From an uncultured Eubacteriales bacterium (GTDB lineage: Bacteria; Bacillota; Clostridia; Lachnospirales; Lachnospiraceae), in contig OMVN01000004.1 of NCBI GenBank assembly GCA_900314525.1, positions 62,001-126,000 on the forward strand: a DNA stretch of 64,000 nucleotides, written 5' to 3'. Both the position numbers and the translations under genes were made by a program. Positions 9,098-18,586 of this stretch are shown here, piece by piece; positions within the stretch are counted from its first letter, which is position 1; the number at the start of each line of letters is the position of its first letter. The notes beneath the pieces are model-generated. The model made no database searches, was not told the DNA's origin, and worked only from the letters and a program-made list of their open reading frames with translations.

Positions 9098-10006
9098 ATG
9101 CAGTCGGTTTGCGTTATGATGTCAACATATAATGGGGAGAGATATTTAGAAGAACAAGTGCTTTCTATCTTGAATCAGAAGGGTATAGAAACGTACTTGA
9201 TAATAAGAGATGACGGATCTACAGACAATACATGCAGAATTTTAGATAAACTATGTTTACTAAATACAGACAGGATAAAAGTTTATAAAGGAAAGAATAT
9301 TGGGTATAATAAAAGTTTTCTCAAGTTATTGGGTTATGCAGAGGGATATGACTACTACGCATATGCCGATCAGGATGACTATTGGCTTCCAGATAAATGC
9401 CTAAGGGCTATAAATATTTTATCCAACAAAAATGCATGTTTATACGTTTCAGCATTGTCAATTACAAATCAAGAGTATGAACTGTTATATAATAAAGAGT
9501 TTAGAAAAAAATACAATACTATGGAAGGGGTATTTGCCAGATACAGATATCCTGGGTGTACTATGGTTTTCACAAATCAGGTAAGGGAGCAGGCAAAAAG
9601 CTTTTTGGATTTTAATTGCCCTGCAAAATGGTTTCCTACACATGATTTTATAACAACAGTAAGTGGATTTATTAGTGGAAAAGTTGTATTGGATAACCAA
9701 TCTAAGATACTCCATAGGCGATTCGAAAATAGTGTTTCTGCTGGTGGTAACGGAGTATTAAAGAGGATAAAGACGGAATGGAACATTATTGTAAATAGAA
9801 TCAATCAGCGTTCAATAGTTGCAAAATGGCTTTTGTCTTCAGAAGCACTAAATACATATAAATATAGGGAATTCCTGCAAAATATAGTTGATGCAAAACA
9901 TGGATTTAAGGCAAAAATAAAATTGATATTAAATCCAAAATTCCGTTCAGGCTCAATTTTATGTAATATTGAAACATTTATAAAAATTTTAATTAATAAT
10001 TACTAA
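9098..10006 (+). CDS. Family 2 glycosyltransferase
   Basis: A 302-residue GT-A glycosyltransferase, clearly a paralogue of the one at 493. Shared pattern: MMSTYNGERYLEEQVLSIL, then RDDGSTDNT, and YADQDDYW for the metal-binding cluster. It starts at ATG 9098, nine bases after the fusion gene, with an AGAGGAT ribosome binding site. The C-terminal third is basic and aromatic, fitting peripheral membrane attachment. It would add one sugar, possibly rhamnose, to the lipid-linked repeat in the cytoplasm; the donor is inferred only from similarity of the DQDD motif region. Confidence 0.85.
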   Translation: MQSVCVMMSTYNGERYLEEQVLSILNQKGIETYLIIRDDGSTDNTCRILDKLCLLNTDRIKVYKGKNIGYNKSFLKLLGYAEGYDYYAYADQDDYWLPDKCLRAINILSNKNACLYVSALSITNQEYELLYNKEFRKKYNTMEGVFARYRYPGCTMVFTNQVREQAKSFLDFNCPAKWFPTHDFITTVSGFISGKVVLDNQSKILHRRFENSVSAGGNGVLKRIKTEWNIIVNRINQRSIVAKWLLSSEALNTYKYREFLQNIVDAKHGFKAKIKLILNPKFRSGSILCNIETFIKILINNY

Positions 10007-10013
10007 GAAAAAA

Positions 10014-10022
10014 TGGTATAAT
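10014..10022 (+). promoter_or_regulatory. Extended -10 promoter candidate before vanZ
   Basis: TGGTATAAT lies 29 bases upstream of the VanZ start and matches an extended -10 (TG-N-TATAAT). No good -35 is seen 17 bases upstream, as is usual for this class. It could give a second transcription start inside the polysaccharide locus. Confidence 0.35.
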
Positions 10023-10050
10023 TGAATCAGCAGTTTATGGAGAATGACAG

Positions 10051-10539
10051 ATGAAACGTAAGCTTAGAATTTTAATTTCGGCAGCAGTACTAATCCTTTG
10101 GGCAATGTTTATATTTGGAATGTCCGGTGAGAGTGGTGAACATTCAGCAGGTATGAGCAAAGTTTTAGCGGATTTTGTTTATGGACTGCCATTTGTGAAA
10201 AACATATTCAAATTTGATATTTTACATTTCTTAATCAGGAAAACGGCACATTTTACAGAGTATGGAATATTAAATCTGCTTGTATTGAATCTTCTGTACA
10301 GCATTAAGAAATTTGACGGATTTTTCAGAATATATTTTATAAGCACAATACTATGCCTCGTATATGCAGCACTTGACGAGTACCACCAAACATTAGTGCC
10401 TGGAAGAGATGGTAATATAAGAGATGTAATTATAGATACCTGTGGATCAGCATTCTTTGGAATGATCTTTGGCAGGATAATATTTGGAAGGAAACAAAAG
10501 GAAGATGGAGAAGGTCAGCGTAATAATACCGGTGTATAA
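10051..10539 (+). CDS. VanZ-family membrane protein
   Basis: A 162-residue protein with about four membrane helices, the first at residues 7-25. Family motifs are visible: FGMSGESGEHSAGMS after helix 1, then LIRKTAHFTEYGIL, then ALDEYHQTLVPGRDGNIRDV. VanZ was first linked to low-level teicoplanin resistance, but its biochemical role is not settled and many homologues sit in surface polysaccharide loci, as here. The 3' end overlaps the start of the next glycosyltransferase by 35 bases, so the two are probably co-translated. Family call is firm; function is open. Confidence 0.85.
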   Translation: MKRKLRILISAAVLILWAMFIFGMSGESGEHSAGMSKVLADFVYGLPFVKNIFKFDILHFLIRKTAHFTEYGILNLLVLNLLYSIKKFDGFFRIYFISTILCLVYAALDEYHQTLVPGRDGNIRDVIIDTCGSAFFGMIFGRIIFGRKQKEDGEGQRNNTGV

Positions 10540-11416
10540 TAAATTTGATAAATTGTTCTCTGCTATTGATTCTGCGCTATCACAGGATTATCCTGAGCTG
10601 GAAATAATTGTCTCAGATGACGGTTCAAAAGATTTTCCATTCAGGAAGGTTGAGGAATATATTCTTGAAAAGAAACAGGACCATCTTTTTAATTACGAAA
10701 TAATTGCAAATAAAAAGAATATGGGTACTGTTAGAAACATGAATGGTGCTATAAAGGCATCTCATGGAGATATTTTAATAAATCTTGCTGGAGATGATAG
10801 ATTTTGTGAAAAGAATACAGTCAGCAAAATTGTTGATTATATGAACCAAAATAGTTTGGATAATCTTGTATGCAGGAGAAAAACAGTAGAAGACAATTTT
10901 ATTCCTAATGACAGGCAGGTAAAATTTTTAAAGAAATTTAATACTGCAAATAAACAGAAAAAAGCGATTGTTAATGGATATTTGCTGGCATCGGGAAGTG
11001 TTTTTTCTATTAGAAAGCAATTGATAGATAGACTGGACTTGTACGATGAAAGATATATTTTGATAGAAGATATGCCTTTTTTTTATAAAATGACACAGAA
11101 TAATATAAAAATAAATTTCAATTATGATATAACATCTGTTGTTTATTCAGAGGATGGAGTTTCTGGAGTGAAAAATAAAAAATTTCAAACAGATGAAAAA
11201 AATTTCCTTGTCAATATTATTAAATCAAAGGAAAATGATACTGATATAAAGAGGGTTGCTAAATATAGACTGATAAGAAAATATAGATACAATAATTTAA
11301 AAAAAATTAGTAAAATTAAATTTTATATAGATTATTTAGATATTATTATGTACCGAATGTTTGATTTTATTAACGATAGGGTAGGAGAAAAACTAGACAA
11401 AATAAAGAGGAGGTAG
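10505..11416 (+). CDS. Family 2 glycosyltransferase
   Basis: A 303-residue GT-A glycosyltransferase opening with VSVIIPVYNKFDKLFSAIDS, then VSDDGSKD and LAGDDRFCE for the nucleotide-sugar and metal sites. I choose ATG 10505 because the first residues then match the family and GGAAGGA lies 12 bases upstream; an in-frame TTG at 10484 would add seven residues. The last hundred residues are very Lys/Tyr-rich (YRLIRKYRYNNLKK), a common membrane-surface signature. It differs from the 493 and 9098 pair, so it likely uses a different donor or acceptor. It ends just before fdtA. Confidence 0.82.
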   Translation: MEKVSVIIPVYNKFDKLFSAIDSALSQDYPELEIIVSDDGSKDFPFRKVEEYILEKKQDHLFNYEIIANKKNMGTVRNMNGAIKASHGDILINLAGDDRFCEKNTVSKIVDYMNQNSLDNLVCRRKTVEDNFIPNDRQVKFLKKFNTANKQKKAIVNGYLLASGSVFSIRKQLIDRLDLYDERYILIEDMPFFYKMTQNNIKINFNYDITSVVYSEDGVSGVKNKKFQTDEKNFLVNIIKSKENDTDIKRVAKYRLIRKYRYNNLKKISKIKFYIDYLDIIMYRMFDFINDRVGEKLDKIKRR

Positions 11417-11418
11417 CT

Positions 11419-11832
11419 ATGCAGGTAGTAAAATATATGTTTCAGCCACATGGCGATGATAGAGGGCAGTTAATTGCACTGGAGGAATTCAATGATATTC
11501 CTTTCAGAATAAAGAGAGTATATTACATGTATGATACAAAGGAGGGTGTTAGAAGAGGTTTTCATGCACATAAATCTTTAGAGCAGATTCTTGTGTGTAT
11601 ACATGGAACATGTAAAGTGTTGTTAGATAACGGAAAAGAGAAGAAAATAGTACCACTTGAGAAACCTTACGAAGGTCTTTACATCTCAAATGATATCTGG
11701 AGAGAAATGTATGATTTCTCACCAGATGCTGTTTTACTGGTACTGGCATCTGAGATTTATGACAATAATGATTACATCAGAGATTATGACGAATTTTTAA
11801 AATTTGTAGGAGCAAAAAACAATGAACAGTAA
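11419..11832 (+). CDS. fdtA: dTDP-6-deoxy-hexulose 3,4-ketoisomerase (FdtA/QdtA-like cupin)
   Basis: A 137-residue single-domain cupin of the WxcM/FdtA/QdtA group. Key features are [12 protein letters not shown] near the start, [13 protein letters not shown] with the active-site histidines in the centre, and [19 protein letters not shown] at the end. FdtA-type enzymes move the keto group of dTDP-4-keto-6-deoxyglucose from C4 to C3. A GAGGAGG ribosome binding site precedes ATG 11419. It overlaps the aminotransferase gene by 11 bases, the standard pairing for dTDP-3-amino-3,6-dideoxy sugars. The substrate would come from RmlA/RmlB; rfbD at the left edge suggests those genes lie just outside. 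Fuc3N and Qui3N routes cannot be separated by eye. Confidence 0.87.
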   Translation: MQVVKYMFQPHGDDRGQLIALEEFNDIPFRIKRVYYMYDTKEGVRRGFHAHKSLEQILVCIHGTCKVLLDNGKEKKIVPLEKPYEGLYISNDIWREMYDFSPDAVLLVLASEIYDNNDYIRDYDEFLKFVGAKNNEQ

Positions 11833-12934
11833 TGTAACACATGTACCATTTGTCTCTTTTAAACCATTGGAGAAAGAGATGAAATCTGAAATAGAAAATG
11901 CATTTAACAGGGTGTTTGAAAATAGCTGGTATATTGGCGGGAATGAAGACAAAAAATTCGAAGAGGAATTTGCAAAATATTGTGAAACAAAATATTGTGT
12001 AGGTGTGGGAAATGGTCTTGATTCACTTATGATTTCTCTAAAAGCACTAGGGATTGGCAGTGGAGATGAGGTTATTGTTCCAGCTAACACATTTATAGCC
12101 ACAGCACTTGCAGTTACATATACAGGAGCAAAGGTTGTGCTTGTTGATCCTGACATTGAAACATACAATATTGATGTTAACAAAATAGAGGAAAAGATAA
12201 CCCAGAAAACTAAAGCAATTATTCCTGTGCATCTGTATGGCCAGCCATGTAAGATGGATGAAATTATGAAAATTGCGAATGACCATAAACTATATGTGAT
12301 AGAAGATTGTGCTCAGGCACATGGTGCAATTTACAAAGGTAAGAGAGTTGGTTCATTCGGGAATGCTGCTGGTTTTAGCTTTTATCCAGGAAAGAATTTA
12401 GGTGCTCTTGGGGATGCTGGTGCTTTAGTAACGAATGATGAAAAAATAGCCACAAAAGCCCGTGCAATAGGAAATTATGGCTCTGATTACAAATATCATC
12501 ATATTTATCAGGGAAATAATTCAAGACTTGATGAGATACAGGCAGCAATATTATGTGAGAAATTAAAATGTCTGGATGAAGTAAATAATAATAGAGCCAC
12601 GACAGCAAAAAAATATCTAGAAGGAATTTGTAACCCCAAAATAAGTCTTCCTAAGTTTATTGAAAATGTAAAACCAGTATGGCATGTTTTTGCTATAAGA
12701 TGCGAAGAAAGAGACAGACTCGAAAAATATCTAAATGAAAAGGGTATAGCAACAAATAAACATTATCCAATTCCAATTCATCTTCAGAAGTGCTATGAAG
12801 ATCTAGGTTATAATAAAGGGGACTTCCCTGCTGCAGAATATATAAGTGAAACAGAACTGAGTATTCCAATGTATTACGGAATGACAGACAAAGAGATAAA
12901 TTATGTGATAGAAAAGGTAAATGAGTTTAGCTAG
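11822..12934 (+). CDS. fdtB: DegT/DnrJ/EryC1-family sugar aminotransferase (FdtB-like)
   Basis: A 370-residue PLP-dependent sugar aminotransferase. Motifs: GVGNGLDSL for phosphate binding, [36 protein letters not shown] with the PLP Asp, and [17 protein letters not shown] where K191 is the expected Schiff-base lysine. [12 protein letters not shown] and the C-terminal [12 protein letters not shown] are also family-typical. It would transfer an amino group from glutamate to C3 of the keto sugar made by FdtA, giving dTDP-Fuc3N or dTDP-Qui3N. The following GNAT gene may N-acylate the product. Length and motifs are normal, with no sign of damage. Confidence 0.9.
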   Translation: MNSNVTHVPFVSFKPLEKEMKSEIENAFNRVFENSWYIGGNEDKKFEEEFAKYCETKYCVGVGNGLDSLMISLKALGIGSGDEVIVPANTFIATALAVTYTGAKVVLVDPDIETYNIDVNKIEEKITQKTKAIIPVHLYGQPCKMDEIMKIANDHKLYVIEDCAQAHGAIYKGKRVGSFGNAAGFSFYPGKNLGALGDAGALVTNDEKIATKARAIGNYGSDYKYHHIYQGNNSRLDEIQAAILCEKLKCLDEVNNNRATTAKKYLEGICNPKISLPKFIENVKPVWHVFAIRCEERDRLEKYLNEKGIATNKHYPIPIHLQKCYEDLGYNKGDFPAAEYISETELSIPMYYGMTDKEINYVIEKVNEFS

Positions 12935-12978
12935 ACTGGTAGTGAAATATCAGGATATATATTTGAAAGGAATAGTTT

Positions 12979-13476
12979 ATGAGATTGCGAAAACTGGAAA
13001 TAAAAGACGCACCATATATGCTAGAATGGATGCATGATTCTGATGTCATTAGGTATATGAAAAAGGATTTTTCGGCAATGACAATAGAAGACTGTGCGTC
13101 GTTTATAAAAAGTTGCGGAGATGAGCATGAAAATATTCATAGAGCTATTGTAAATGATAATGATGAGTATTTGGGAACTGTAAGTCTGAAAAACATAAAT
13201 AATACAAGAAAAGATGCAGAATTTGCAATCACAATTCGTAAGTGTGCAATGGGGACAGGAGTGTCCTCATATGGGATAAAAAATATAATTAAGTACGGAT
13301 TTGAAAATATAGGATTAGAAAGTATTTACTGGTATGTTTCTAAAGAAAATATCAGGGCCATTAAGTTTTATGACAAGAATGGATATAAAAGGGCGACATT
13401 GGATAAATTGTTTAAGACATTTGAATATACAGATAAATTGATAAAGTCTTACGTATGGTATCAGGTATTAAAATAA
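12979..13476 (+). CDS. GNAT-family N-acetyltransferase
   Basis: A 165-residue RimJ/RimL-like GNAT protein: MRLRKLEIKDAPYMLEWMHD at the start, YLGTVSLKNI for the central strand, MGTGVSSYGIKNIIKYGFE for the acetyl-CoA pyrophosphate loop and helix, and NIRAIKFYDKNGYKR near the end. It has an AAAGGAA ribosome binding site. Just after FdtA and FdtB, the likely role is acylation of the 3-amino group of the dTDP-amino sugar. The known acylases FdtC and QdtC are left-handed beta-helix enzymes, so this would be a non-homologous replacement. Peptide or ribosomal-protein acetylation is the alternative. Confidence 0.8.
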   Translation: MRLRKLEIKDAPYMLEWMHDSDVIRYMKKDFSAMTIEDCASFIKSCGDEHENIHRAIVNDNDEYLGTVSLKNINNTRKDAEFAITIRKCAMGTGVSSYGIKNIIKYGFENIGLESIYWYVSKENIRAIKFYDKNGYKRATLDKLFKTFEYTDKLIKSYVWYQVLK

Positions 13477-13547
13477 AAAAGTATACTAATATTAGTGTAA
13501 CAATAATAAATAATAAAAATATTATATGAATTGCAGGTAAATAGAGT

Positions 13548-14996
13548 TTGAGTAAATTATGTATAAAAGAAAAATGGAATGAAATTCCACTGACAGTAAA
13601 AGTATCAATTTCATATGCTATCTGTAGTATACTTCAGAAATGCTTAGGTCTAATTACGTTGCCACTCTTTACAAGACTACTTACTACAGAACAATATGGT
13701 CAAGCGACGATTTATTCGTCATGGTCAGGGATACTAACAATTTTTTTAACATTACAATTGCCATATGGATCTTTTTCAAAAGCAATGGTAAAGTATGAAA
13801 ATAGGAGAGATGAGTATATTGCGTGTGCGCAGGGAATATGTATACTTCTCTCATGTTTTTTTTTAACAATGTATTTGCCATTTAGAAATTTATGGAATAA
13901 GTTGTTTGAACTTCCGACAGATATAATAGTTTTAATGGTATTTGATATAATAGCAGGTGCTGGAATTGCTTTTTGGAGTGGAAAAAAGAGATTTGAATTT
14001 AGATATAAGGAAGTAATAGTTGTTACATTGGCAATATCAATAATATCTCCTATTTTACAGTATTTTTTGGTGGTTAACACGGATGAAAAGGGATATGCAA
14101 GGATAATTGGAGGAGCTATTGTAACTATAGTATTTGGAGGGTATATTTTCATTTCAAGTTTAATTAAAGTGAAACATATTTTCAATGAGGAATTCTGGAG
14201 ATATGCATTGGGATTTAATGTTCCATTGTTGGTATATTATTTATCGCAAATAATATTTAATACTAGCGATAGAATAATGATTAGTCATATGGCTGGAAAA
14301 AGTAAGGCGGCAATCTATGGAGTTGCCTATAGTCTAGCTATTATGCTTAATTTTGTTTTGACTGCTATTAATAACTCATATGTGCCATGGTTTTATGGAA
14401 AGTTAAAGAATAGAAAACAGGATGATAATAAACAAATAGCAAACGCGATTTCAATATTAATGGCATCATTATTGCTTGGTGTTATATGGTTTTCCCCAGA
14501 AATAATTAGAATATTGGCAGGAAAGGCATATACAGGAGCAAAATGGATAGTGCCACCTGTTGCAATTAGTACTTTACTGTTATTTTATTCACAGTTATCA
14601 ATAAATTATGAATTTTATTTTGAAAGTAAAAAAAAACTAATTAAAGCATCTATATGTGCTGCAGTGACAAATATAATACTTAATGCGTTGATGATTCCTG
14701 TATTTGGATATTATGCAGCAGGGTATACGACACTTTTTAGTTATCTATTGTTTGCAGGGGCTAATTATTTTGCTATGAAGAAAATAATAAAAGAAAAGGG
14801 AATTAAAACTCACGGATTTGATGTGAAAACATTATTAATAATTCTCAGTGTATTTGTTGCATTAGCATTTGTGGGCATGTTTTTATATAATTATTTTATA
14901 ATAAGAGTATGTGTAGTATTGATAGCAGCATTTGTTATGGCATTAAATTATAGACAATTCGTGAAATATTGGAGGATACTAAAAGATGAAAAATAA
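13548..14996 (+). CDS. wzx: Wzx-type oligosaccharide flippase (MOP superfamily)
   Basis: A 482-residue membrane protein with roughly 12 to 14 hydrophobic segments, polysaccharide-exporter type. The N-terminus holds ICSILQKCLGLITLPLFTRL followed by LTTEQYGQATIYSSW, typical of these flippases. It would turn the undecaprenyl-linked repeat unit to the outer membrane face. The start is TTG 13548: no in-frame ATG lies near, and GCAGG lies about 13 bases upstream. It overlaps the next gene by 11 bases. From here to 21 kb the DNA looks more AT-rich (many ATA and AAT codons) than the flanks. No matching Wzy polymerase is recognised in the window. Confidence 0.87.
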   Translation: MSKLCIKEKWNEIPLTVKVSISYAICSILQKCLGLITLPLFTRLLTTEQYGQATIYSSWSGILTIFLTLQLPYGSFSKAMVKYENRRDEYIACAQGICILLSCFFLTMYLPFRNLWNKLFELPTDIIVLMVFDIIAGAGIAFWSGKKRFEFRYKEVIVVTLAISIISPILQYFLVVNTDEKGYARIIGGAIVTIVFGGYIFISSLIKVKHIFNEEFWRYALGFNVPLLVYYLSQIIFNTSDRIMISHMAGKSKAAIYGVAYSLAIMLNFVLTAINNSYVPWFYGKLKNRKQDDNKQIANAISILMASLLLGVIWFSPEIIRILAGKAYTGAKWIVPPVAISTLLLFYSQLSINYEFYFESKKKLIKASICAAVTNIILNALMIPVFGYYAAGYTTLFSYLLFAGANYFAMKKIIKEKGIKTHGFDVKTLLIILSVFVALAFVGMFLYNYFIIRVCVVLIAAFVMALNYRQFVKYWRILKDEK

Positions 14997-16326
14997 GGAT
15001 AATTCTTGCTTTAGGGGAGCCGTTGGAGATTATATAATAAATGATGTAAAAAGAATGATACGTATAATTTTGAAACCAATTATTAAAATAGTTAAATATT
15101 ACAAAATTAAATCCGATATTAAAAAGAAACAGACACATTACGATATAGTAATAAAAGATATTAAGAACTCTGGAAAAACAAAAATAGATTTTGCGGCATA
15201 TGTAATTTTTGATTCAACCTATGGAATTGATGGAGTTTTTCAACTAATGAGGAAAGATGAGAAGCATTGGAACCCCAAATTGGTGGTGATTCCAGATATT
15301 TCAAGAGGAAAACAGCATGCTGAACAGACGTATAACAAAACACGAGAATATTTTTCTAAACGTTATGGAGAAAGATATATTTTGGATGGATGGAATTATC
15401 AAACAGGAGAATATTTTGATTATATAGATAGATTTGATATTGTGTATTTTGCAAATCCGTATGATGCTATGGTACACAAATTTCATAAAATAGAATATGC
15501 AGCTTCAAAAAAAGTTTTACCAATATATGTTTCTTATGGTTATGATGTCGGTAAATATACAACATTAGACAGGTTAAAAAATAAAGAATTAAATATTGTA
15601 TGGAAATACTTTGCGGATACTACATATTCTTATGAAGATAATAAAAAATATCAAATCAATAAGGGCAGAAATGTCATACTTGCAGGATATTCTAAGATGG
15701 ATAAATTGCCCAAATGTTTGGTAAAGACAAAAGCAAGAAAGAAAATATTAATAACACCACATCATACAGTATGTGCAAAAATATTGCCGTTGTCAAATTT
15801 CTTAAAGTTTAATGAATTGATTTTAAAACTACCAAGTTTATTTCCTGAAATAGATTTTGTATTTAGACCTCATCCACTTTTATTTACAACATTGGTTAAC
15901 AATAAAATATGGAGTGAGGATAAAATAAGTGAATACATAGATAAGTTGAAATATAGTGGAATCGAATATTCTACGGGGGGAGATTATTTGGATTTATTCG
16001 CAGAGTGTGATGCAATAATAAATGATTGTGGTTCTTTTACTGTTGAGTGGTTATATACAGGAAAACCTGGATGCTTTGTCTATAATGAGAAACTTAAAAA
16101 AAAGCATCTTACAAAATTGATGAAAAAAGCGATTTCAAGCTATTCTATAGCAAAAACGGAGAAGGATATTATAGATTTTATACAAAATATATCAAAAATG
16201 GATATAGAACATGAATATAAAATGGAATCGTGGGTGAGGGAAAATATAGCATTGAATTATCATGAAGTTTCGAGATTTTTACTTAATGAGATAAATATTT
16301 TAGAGAAAAGGAATGAGGAAGCGTGA
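14986..16326 (+). CDS. CDP-glycerol glycerophosphotransferase-like protein (TagB/TagF family, divergent)
   Basis: A 446-residue protein whose C-terminal half resembles the GT-B-like TagB/TagF family. Visible blocks are LITPHHTVCAKILPLSNF, FVFRPHPLL (the RPHP motif of the family), and AIINDCGSFTVEWLYTGKPG, matching the family's DYSS-type block with Cys-Gly-Ser-Phe in place of Tyr-Ser-Ser. The N-terminal third is basic and not recognised. It sits four bases out of step with a TagD-like nucleotidyltransferase gene, which strongly suggests that a CDP-activated polyol phosphate made by one is transferred by the other. The alternative is another nucleotide-activated phosphate transferase. Confidence 0.7.
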   Translation: MKNKDNSCFRGAVGDYIINDVKRMIRIILKPIIKIVKYYKIKSDIKKKQTHYDIVIKDIKNSGKTKIDFAAYVIFDSTYGIDGVFQLMRKDEKHWNPKLVVIPDISRGKQHAEQTYNKTREYFSKRYGERYILDGWNYQTGEYFDYIDRFDIVYFANPYDAMVHKFHKIEYAASKKVLPIYVSYGYDVGKYTTLDRLKNKELNIVWKYFADTTYSYEDNKKYQINKGRNVILAGYSKMDKLPKCLVKTKARKKILITPHHTVCAKILPLSNFLKFNELILKLPSLFPEIDFVFRPHPLLFTTLVNNKIWSEDKISEYIDKLKYSGIEYSTGGDYLDLFAECDAIINDCGSFTVEWLYTGKPGCFVYNEKLKKKHLTKLMKKAISSYSIAKTEKDIIDFIQNISKMDIEHEYKMESWVRENIALNYHEVSRFLLNEINILEKRNEEA

Positions 16327-16724
16327 CTAAGATTTTGACATTTGGAGTTTTTGATTATTTTCATATAGGACATTTAAGATTATTTAAGCAATGCAAAGAA
16401 TATGCTGATTTCTTAATAGTTGCAGTTCAGAACGGAGAATATATTTTAAAATATAAACCAGAAGCTAAAATATTGTATACTACCGAACAAAGAGTTGAAA
16501 TTTTAAGTGCTTTAAAGATTGTAGATGAAGTTGTTGTGTATGATACGGTATCTCCAGAAACACTGAAAACAATAGATTTTGACATTCTGGCACTTGGTGA
16601 AGATCATATTGGAGAACGATTTACTGTTGTGGAGAATTGGTGTGTCGAAAATGGGAAAAAAATAGTAAGATTAAAAAGAACACAAGGAATCAGTTCATCA
16701 CAAATAAAGAAGGAGTTGAACTGA
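16323..16724 (+). CDS. tagD: Glycerol-3-phosphate cytidylyltransferase-like nucleotidyltransferase
   Basis: A 133-residue cytidylyltransferase-like protein with both family signatures: LTFGVFDYFHIGHLRLF (GxFDxxHxGH, nucleotide site) and LKRTQGISSSQIK (RTxGISSS) at the C-terminus. TagD makes CDP-glycerol from CTP and glycerol 3-phosphate. Length is normal. The start is GTG 16323, whose last bases overlap the previous stop (GTGA), with GAGGAAGC as ribosome binding site. Coupling to the TagB/TagF-like gene supports a glycerol-phosphate or related polyol-phosphate decoration. FAD synthetase or RfaE-type use is less likely given the neighbours. Confidence 0.85.
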   Translation: MTKILTFGVFDYFHIGHLRLFKQCKEYADFLIVAVQNGEYILKYKPEAKILYTTEQRVEILSALKIVDEVVVYDTVSPETLKTIDFDILALGEDHIGERFTVVENWCVENGKKIVRLKRTQGISSSQIKKELN

Positions 16725-16725
16725 G

Positions 16726-17532
16726 ATGAAAAACTTCAAAGATATAAAAAATAGAATTAGGAAAGTATACTGGAGAGTTATTTCTAAGAGGAATAAAAGA
16801 TTATTTAAAAGGGACAAGATTGCAATATATCAATACATGGATGAGATTTTCTGTAATGGAAAGGAGTCTTTTGATGCAGTTGTGAATAAATATTCGGGAA
16901 ATGTAAAAGAATATTGGAATTGTCAGAATATATATAGTCTTAGTGATTATTTCCCAGATAGACACACAAATTCAGGTAAGATGATATTTGACAATTTTTT
17001 AAAACTTTATAAGGAAAAACCTATACTTATGGATGTTGGGTGTGCTTCCGGTGAGTGGACATTAAGAATGGCAAGTGAATGTAAAGAGATAGATGGATTT
17101 GAATATTCACAAAATTTGGTTGATACGGCAAATGAAATTGGAAGAACAATAGAAAATGCACATTTTTATCAGGCAGATGCTAAAAATATGAAACTGGATA
17201 AGAAATATGACGGCGCATTAATACAGGGAATGTTAATGTATTTAGATGAGGAGAATGATATTTTTAAAGTATTAGAAAATGTATATAAAAATCTAAAACC
17301 GGGTGCATATTTATGTACTAGGGATACACTGAATCAAGAAAATAAAAAGGTAATTTTTTTGTATAATAAAAAGAATGGCTACAATAGTGTATATTGGAAT
17401 CAGAAAATATATTATGAACAATTTTTTAAAGCTGGTTTCATACTGAAGGAAGAGATACTTCTTGATGAGGTAAAAACCAGAAGATTAGACTTTATAGCTA
17501 GGGGAGCTATATGGCAGAAGCCAAATAAATAA
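16726..17532 (+). CDS. Class I SAM-dependent methyltransferase
   Basis: A 268-residue protein with a Rossmann methyltransferase core: PILMDVGCASGEWTL (motif I), DGFEYSQNLV with the acidic ribose contact, HFYQADAKNM and ALIQGMLMYLDEE (motif IV). The first 100 residues are basic and may bind the acceptor. Its place in the polysaccharide locus suggests methylation of a sugar or phosphate group, possibly a chain-terminating cap, but nothing in the sequence fixes the acceptor. It starts two bases after the TagD-like stop. Confidence 0.8.
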   Translation: MKNFKDIKNRIRKVYWRVISKRNKRLFKRDKIAIYQYMDEIFCNGKESFDAVVNKYSGNVKEYWNCQNIYSLSDYFPDRHTNSGKMIFDNFLKLYKEKPILMDVGCASGEWTLRMASECKEIDGFEYSQNLVDTANEIGRTIENAHFYQADAKNMKLDKKYDGALIQGMLMYLDEENDIFKVLENVYKNLKPGAYLCTRDTLNQENKKVIFLYNKKNGYNSVYWNQKIYYEQFFKAGFILKEEILLDEVKTRRLDFIARGAIWQKPNK

Positions 17533-17614
17533 TTAGATGATATTTATATAGAATATTACGGATAGAAAAAATATGCAGGAAAATATGTGTTATGACATTA
17601 GAAGAGGTATAAAT

Positions 17615-18586
17615 ATGATTGAAGGAAAAAATATTAAAAATTCCATTATCTTAGTATCATATAATGAAAAACAGTATCTTATAGACGCGTTAGAAAGTTG
17701 TATAAAACAAAATATATAATACAACTATGAAATAATAATAGGGGATGACGGATCTGATGATGGAAGTATTGACATAATAAAAGAGTATAAATCCAGATAT
17801 CCAGAGTTAATAAAATATTTTATTATGGATAGAGAACATATGGAGATAAATTCTGTAATTCCATCGATAAGGGTTTCAAATATAATTAAAAAAGGATTTT
17901 CAATTGCTGAGGGAGAATACGCAATGGTACTTTCGGCAGATGATGTTATTTCGGAAAATAAATTAAGAATACAGAGCGAGTACTTGGAAAAAAATACAGA
18001 TAAGATTGGGTGCTTTTGCCCTTTTAAAATGTTTTGGGATAATGGGGAGTCAAATAAGTGTAAGGTTATAAATGCTAGTAATAAAGTCTTATGGTCTACA
18101 AAATATATCCATATATCATGTTTCCTATTTAGATACAGAAATATAAATTTATTGGATAGATTTTGTGATGACACGGGGATGTACTATTCTATTATTAAAT
18201 CTGGATCGGTTGGTTGTATAAATAAAGTTATGTTTAAGTACAGACAAAGGGATAAGAGCATTATGCACAATATGGATAAATTACAACTTGATATAGTTGA
18301 AATCCTATTATTCCAGGATATATTAAATTCCAAAGAATATAAAAAAAGAGATAAGATAAGATTTGCAAGGCCTTTGTTGAGATTATTAAAAAACAGAAAA
18401 GATATTGGAAATCCATTATATGAAAAATACAGAATCAATTCATCACTATACAGTAATGATATATTAAATATGATATACAATTATGATAATATGGAATTTA
18501 GTAAAAAATTACATATATTGTCGCTGGTTTTCTTTTCAAATTTAGGCTTTTTCTATTTTAAATTCAAGGAGAAACTTCATGAATGA
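17615..18586 (+). pseudogene. Family 2 glycosyltransferase broken by one in-frame TAA
   Basis: A full glycosyltransferase reading frame runs from ATG 17615 (ribosome binding site AGAGGT) to 18586 except for a single TAA at 17717-17719, codon 35. Before the stop the frame reads SIILVSYNEKQYLIDALESC; directly after, in the same frame, it reads EIIIGDDGSDDGSI, the expected next block, then AMVLSADDVISENKLR. No frameshift is needed. Translation could restart at ATG 17825, giving 253 residues, but that protein lacks the nucleotide-sugar GDDGSDD motif and would probably be inactive. A recent nonsense mutation, a sequencing error or phase-variable silencing are all possible. The last 50 residues resemble the end of the following gene. 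Confidence 0.8.

Noticed and set aside
17825-18586. Intact 253-residue protein
   Set aside because: It starts after the GDDGSDD motif, and the missing part lies directly upstream in the same frame behind one stop, so it is better described as a broken gene.
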